Shown here one piece after another: positions 60,075-64,000 of a stretch of DNA of 64,000 bases. This DNA comes from Maledivibacter halophilus (GTDB taxonomy: Bacteria > Bacillota > Clostridia > Peptostreptococcales > Caminicellaceae), in assembly GCF_900167445.1 (NCBI RefSeq), contig NZ_FUZT01000009.1, forward strand, positions 201,058-265,057, in the 5' to 3' direction. The translations under genes were made by a program, and so were the position numbers. A model generated the notes under the pieces. The model saw only the letters and a program-made list of their open reading frames with translations. It did no database searches and was not told the DNA's origin. Each line of letters starts with the position of its first letter. Within the stretch, counting starts at the first letter, position 1.

Positions 60075-60635
60075 ATGCAGAAGAATAGTAATATACTATG
60101 GAAATTATTTAATGTTTTTTTTAGAATAGGTTTTTTTACAATTGGTGGAGGCTATGCCATGTTGCCTATGCTTCAAAGAGAGGTTGTAGAAAAGTATAAA
60201 TGGTCAACTGATGAAGAGATAATGGACTATTATGCTATAGGTCAATCTACTCCAGGAATTATAGCTATAAATACAGCCACATTCATAGGATATAAGGAAA
60301 AGGGGGTTATTGGAGGTATCGTGGCAACGCTAGGGATGGTTGTACCTTCATGGTTTATAATAATTTCTATAGCTGCTCTATTTCAGCAATTTGCAGATAA
60401 TCCATTTATGCAAAGAGCCTTTTCTGGCATACGTATAGTAGTGGTGGTACTTATTTTAAATGCAGTAGTAAAAATGGGTAAAAAGGCCATTAATAATTGG
60501 ATTGGTATTGTTATTAGTTTTCTAGCTTTTATATTAGTTATAGGCCTTGGAATATCTCCAATTTATATTATTGTAAGTGCTGGTATTGTTGGTATTTTAA
60601 TAAATGCTTTAAATGGGAAAGGGACGCAACTATGA
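60075..60635 (+). CDS. chrA: Chromate transporter, N-terminal-type half
   Basis: 186 residues, ATG 60075 behind TTGGAGG. ChrA half with FRIGFFTIGGGYAMLPMLQREVV, AIGQSTPGIIAINTATFIGYK and GMVVPSWFIII, then three or so helices. Short ChrA proteins occur as pairs of homologous halves that together make one transporter. Overlaps the partner gene by 4 nt. Confidence 0.92.
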   Translation: MQKNSNILWKLFNVFFRIGFFTIGGGYAMLPMLQREVVEKYKWSTDEEIMDYYAIGQSTPGIIAINTATFIGYKEKGVIGGIVATLGMVVPSWFIIISIAALFQQFADNPFMQRAFSGIRIVVVVLILNAVVKMGKKAINNWIGIVISFLAFILVIGLGISPIYIIVSAGIVGILINALNGKGTQL

Positions 60636-61195
60636 TAGAATTATTTAATATATATTGGATTTTTTTTAAAATAGGTTTATTTACGATTGGAGGAGGACTA
60701 GCCGCTATTCCTTTATTACAAAATGAAGCATTAACTAGGGGCTGGGTAACTAAGGCTAGGTTTGCAGATATGATAGCCGTTTCCCAATCTACTCCTGGAC
60801 CTATTGGGATAAATTTGGCAACCTATGTTGGCTTTAATGAAATGGGGATTGTGGGTTCTATAGTGGCAACTATAGGAATGGTTACACCGTCTATTATCAT
60901 AATATGTGCCATTGCTAAGTTTTTAAAGCATTTTAATGAAAATAAAATAGTCAGGGGTGTGTTTTTAGGGCTTAGGCCAGCTGTAACAGGTCTTATTGCA
61001 TCAGCCGCCTTTAGTATTGCATTAATTGCTATTTTCAATATTGACATGTTTAAATTAACAGGAAATATAATAGACCTGTTTAATTTAAAGGCTGTGGCTC
61101 TATTTGTAATTTTTATGTATGCAACAAACAAATGGAAATATCACCCTATATTTTATATAATAATTGGAGGGTTAGCAGGATTGCTTATTCTTTAA
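60632..61195 (+). CDS. chrA: Chromate transporter, second half
   Basis: 187 residues, ATG 60632 overlapping the first half. FKIGLFTIGGGLAAIPLLQNEA, AVSQSTPGPIGINLATYVGFN and GMVTPSIIII are homologous to the first half. The pair likely works as an anion transporter; chromate is the family's known substrate but may not be the natural one in an anaerobe. Confidence 0.92.
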   Translation: MIELFNIYWIFFKIGLFTIGGGLAAIPLLQNEALTRGWVTKARFADMIAVSQSTPGPIGINLATYVGFNEMGIVGSIVATIGMVTPSIIIICAIAKFLKHFNENKIVRGVFLGLRPAVTGLIASAAFSIALIAIFNIDMFKLTGNIIDLFNLKAVALFVIFMYATNKWKYHPIFYIIIGGLAGLLIL

Positions 61196-61435
61196 ATTTA
61201 AAGGATTTTAGAAATATAATTAAAAGAGGAAAATTTATAAGCACCTGAGTAAATTGAATAATTGCTTTTTTAATAAACTAACTACTACATATTGTTTCGA
61301 AATCTTGGAAGTTATAACATCAAAATATATTCTATTCTAAATAATTAAATTAAGGATAATATTTGCATATGTAACCCAGACAAATTAGAATTATGCAATT
61401 TCCTTATTTTACTATTATGTAAAGGATGATGAGAA

Positions 61436-63043
61436 ATGAATTTTAATCCATTGCAATATGATTATAATTCTCAAAGAAGTGTTGTATATGCTAAAAATGG
61501 TATGGTTGCAACATCTCAACCCCTTGCTGCACAGGCAGGACTGGATATCCTAAAAAAAGGAGGAAATGCTATAGATGCGGCTATAGCAACGGCGGCAGCA
61601 CTAACGGTTGTTGAGCCAACCTCCAATGGTATAGGTGGGGATGCCTTTGCATTGGTATGGACAAAGGGAAAGCTACACGGGTTAAACTCCAGTGGGCCAT
61701 CGCCAAAGAGTATCTCTATAGAAGCTTTAAAGAATAAAGGGTATAAAGAGATTCCCAAATTTGGATTGATACCGGTTACTGTTCCTGGAGCACCGGCAGC
61801 ATGGGCTGAATTATCGAAAAAATTTGGAAGACTTTCCTTTACTGAGGTATTGAAACCTGCAATAGAATATGCCGAGGATGGCTATCCAATATCACCATAT
61901 GTTCAAAAATTATGGAATAAAGGGTATAAGCTGTATAGTAGAGAGTTAAAAGGAGAAGAGTTTAAACACTGGTTTGAAACATTTACTAGGGATGGCAGGT
62001 CTCCAATGGCTGGTGAAGTTTGTCACTTACCCGATCATGGAAGGACCTTGAGTTTAATAGCTCAAACGAATGGCCAAGCCTTTTATCATGGAGAAATAGC
62101 AGAAAAAATAGATATGTTTTTTAAAAAACATGGTGGCTTTTTAAGGAAGATAGATTTAGAAAGCTTTAAGCCGGAATGGATTGATCCAATAAAAATAAAT
62201 TATAGGGGCTATGATGTGTGGGAAATTCCTCCAAATGGGCAGGGGGTAGTGGCACTCATGGCTTTAAATATACTTAAAGGCTTTAATTTTACACAAAAGG
62301 ATGATGTTGAAACCTATCATAAACAAATTGAAGCAATGAAGCTGGCCTTTGCAGATGGACAAAAATATATAACAGATTATAAAAGAATGAGGGTAAAATT
62401 AGAAGATCTACTTTCCGATAGTTATGGAAATGAAAGAAGAAAATTAATTGGTAAGGAAGCTTTAACGCCAGAGGCTGGAAAGCCAAATGGAAGTGGAACT
62501 GTTTATTTAGCCACAGCCGATAATGAAGGGAATATGGTTTCCTTTATTCAGAGTAACTATATGGGTTTTGGATCTGGAATAGTAGTCCCTGGAACAGGTA
62601 TAAGCTTACAAAATCGGGGGCATAATTTTTCCTTTGACCCGTTGCATCACAATTGCTTAGAGCCTTGTAAAAGAACTTATCACACTATTATTCCGGGATT
62701 CTTGACAAAAGGGAATAAACCAATAGGTCCCTTTGGAGTAATGGGAGGTTTTATGCAGCCCCAAGGCCATGTTCAGGTTATTATGAATATGATAGATTTT
62801 AATTTAAATCCTCAGTCTGCATTGGATGCACCGCGTTGGCAGTGGATAGAAGATAAAACTGTGCATTTAGAGCATAGGTTATCAAATAATATTTCCTATG
62901 GACTATTAAATAAAGGCCATGATATAAAAATACAAGCTGATTCAATTAACTTTGGCCGTGGTCAAATTATTTGTGTGGATGAACATGGTGTTCTTTGTGG
63001 AGGAACAGAGCCTAGAACAGATGGTACTATAGCGGCATGGTAA
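61436..63043 (+). CDS. Gamma-glutamyltransferase-family N-terminal nucleophile hydrolase
   Basis: 535 residues, ATG 61436 behind AAGGATGATG. GGT family: MVATSQPLAAQAGLDILKKGGNAIDAA, VVEPTSNGIGGDAF, PVTVPGAPAAW and PPNGQGVVALMALNIL, with the self-cleavage/catalytic Thr in NGSGTVYLATADNEGNMVSF. There is no signal peptide, unlike secreted GGTs, and the Thr motif is GTVYL rather than TTHxS, so it is a cytoplasmic member acting on an unknown gamma-glutamyl or acyl-amino substrate. Confidence 0.88.
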   Translation: MNFNPLQYDYNSQRSVVYAKNGMVATSQPLAAQAGLDILKKGGNAIDAAIATAAALTVVEPTSNGIGGDAFALVWTKGKLHGLNSSGPSPKSISIEALKNKGYKEIPKFGLIPVTVPGAPAAWAELSKKFGRLSFTEVLKPAIEYAEDGYPISPYVQKLWNKGYKLYSRELKGEEFKHWFETFTRDGRSPMAGEVCHLPDHGRTLSLIAQTNGQAFYHGEIAEKIDMFFKKHGGFLRKIDLESFKPEWIDPIKINYRGYDVWEIPPNGQGVVALMALNILKGFNFTQKDDVETYHKQIEAMKLAFADGQKYITDYKRMRVKLEDLLSDSYGNERRKLIGKEALTPEAGKPNGSGTVYLATADNEGNMVSFIQSNYMGFGSGIVVPGTGISLQNRGHNFSFDPLHHNCLEPCKRTYHTIIPGFLTKGNKPIGPFGVMGGFMQPQGHVQVIMNMIDFNLNPQSALDAPRWQWIEDKTVHLEHRLSNNISYGLLNKGHDIKIQADSINFGRGQIICVDEHGVLCGGTEPRTDGTIAAW

Positions 63044-63269
63044 AATCAAATAGAAAATATTTAAAGTTTCTATCCATTATAAATATTCTTTATAGAGGAA
63101 ATTGTATAATCATCTTAAGCAATTTTCTTTATAAATTATGTTATTATAATATTAATAAATGTATTTGACATATGTAATACTATAGATGTATATTTAATAG
63201 AATTTAGTCTAATTGTTATTGCATCATGTATTGTAAATTATAATGGAATTAGGAGGAGTAATATTTGTA

Positions 63270-64000
63270 ATGAGAAATGTAGATGTGAAAGAAATTATAG
63301 GAGCAGTAAAAGAAATGTGTATAAGTTCAAATTATAATCTTGGAAAAGATGTTTTAGATGCATTTGAAAAGTCTAAGAGAAGTGAAGAATCATCAGTAGG
63401 AAGAGGAATAATTGAAAATCTTATCAAAAATGCAGAAATAGCTAAAAATAACCAGGTACCAATGTGTCAAGATACGGGAATGGCTGTGGTGTTTGTAGAA
63501 TTAGGCCAGGAGGTTCAAATTATAGGGGGGAATATTACAGAAGCCATAAATGAAGGAGTAAGACAGGGATATAAAGAAGGTTATCTTAGAAATTCAGTTG
63601 TAGAAGATCCCTTGATAAGAAAAAATACAGGGGACAATACACCGGCAATAATATATTATGATATTGTGCCTGGAAACAAGATTAAGATAACAATATCACC
63701 AAAGGGATTTGGTAGTGAAAATATGAGTAAGACAAGGATGCTAAAACCCTCAGATGGGATAAAGGGAGTAGAGGATTTTGTAGTTGAAACAGTATCACAG
63801 GCTGGGCCTAATCCATGTCCACCAATAGTTGTAGGAGTAGGTGTTGGTGGAACATTAGATAAGGCTGTATATCTGGCTAAAAAGGCATTATTAAGGCCTA
63901 TTGGAAATCATAGTAATCTTGAACACATTAAAAAAATAGAAAAAAGTCTTTTAGATAAAATTAATAATCTTGGTATAGGGCCCCAAGGTTTAGGTGGAAA
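63270..64000 (+). CDS. Class I fumarate hydratase alpha subunit (partial)
   Basis: ATG 63270 behind AGGAGG; the frame is open to the window end (about 243 residues seen). FumA/TtdA N-terminal-type domain: MCQDTGMAVVFVELGQ, NTGDNTPAIIYYDIVPG, KGFGSENMSKTRMLKPSDG, and AGPNPCPPIVVGVGVGGTLDKAV with Cys ligands of the 4Fe-4S cluster. Two-subunit fumarase or tartrate dehydratase; a beta subunit is expected beyond the window. Confidence 0.93.
   Translation, partial: MRNVDVKEIIGAVKEMCISSNYNLGKDVLDAFEKSKRSEESSVGRGIIENLIKNAEIAKNNQVPMCQDTGMAVVFVELGQEVQIIGGNITEAINEGVRQGYKEGYLRNSVVEDPLIRKNTGDNTPAIIYYDIVPGNKIKITISPKGFGSENMSKTRMLKPSDGIKGVEDFVVETVSQAGPNPCPPIVVGVGVGGTLDKAVYLAKKALLRPIGNHSNLEHIKKIEKSLLDKINNLGIGPQGLGG

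Overview
ORGANISM AND OVERALL CHARACTER. The window is AT-rich and almost every gene has a strong AGGAGG-type ribosome binding site, often with TTG or GTG starts. It also has a TPP riboswitch with a rho-independent terminator, VanW- and SpoIIM-like proteins, sigma-54 control of a transport operon, and clostridial-style metabolic genes (CoA-transferase, sugar-acid TRAP operon, class I fumarase). Together these suggest a low-GC Gram-positive anaerobe of the Clostridia type. This placement is inferred from gene content; no rRNA is present.

REGION 1 (1-16,193): INTEGRON CASSETTE ARRAY. Seventeen attC-like recombination sites, all in one orientation, separate 16 complete cassettes. Nearly every cassette holds one promoter-poor plus-strand gene, which is followed directly by its attC. 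The decisive evidence is that the first bases of each cassette are complementary to the last bases of the same cassette, often over 12-22 nt. This is what circular cassette intermediates predict and what random intergenic repeats would not show. Cargo includes two HD/PHP-type phosphohydrolases, a membrane CHAT/caspase-like protein, several GNAT acetyltransferases, a VOC protein, small P-loop kinases, an alpha/beta hydrolase, lipoproteins, a MazG-like pyrophosphohydrolase, a Fic protein and a broken ParE-type toxin-antitoxin pair. No integrase or attI is in the window; by attC orientation they should lie to the left.

REGION 2 (16,200-18,930): decayed continuation, with the last attC damaged, a truncated methyltransferase, a GNAT remnant and a lipoprotein.

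REGION 3 (19,027-28,112): sugar-acid catabolism. YiaMNO-like TRAP transporter, YiaK-like reductase, zinc dehydrogenase, GntR regulator, a C-terminal remnant of uronate isomerase UxaC, mannonate dehydratase UxuA and a UxuB-type oxidoreductase.

REGION 4 (28,440-46,130): single plus-strand genes with large spacers and, up to 33.9 kb, degenerate or half attC sites. It reads as the old, decayed distal part of the array. It carries a class D beta-lactamase, an ANT(6)-type nucleotidyltransferase and a FosA-type fosfomycin resistance protein, plus GNATs, cupin, PH-domain, LUD, HD, VanW, ASCH and unknown proteins.

REGION 5 (46,408-50,436): TPP-riboswitch-controlled operon for uptake of a thiamine precursor (YkoF-like protein, ThiX/Y/Z-type ABC transporter, methyltransferase, second YkoF-like protein).

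REGION 6 (50,464-59,133): broken PQQ-propeller gene, then a sigma-54 regulon. A minus-strand PAS-AAA+-Fis activator lies between two operons (small membrane protein + sodium:solute symporter + flavoprotein; KAS III-like enzyme + CoA-transferase). Both operons have -24/-12 promoters and the same tandem TGTAAC boxes 18 nt apart.

REGION 7 (59,240-64,000): IS4-type transposase remnant, split chromate transporter, gamma-glutamyltransferase-family enzyme, and the start of a class I fumarase alpha gene that runs off the window.
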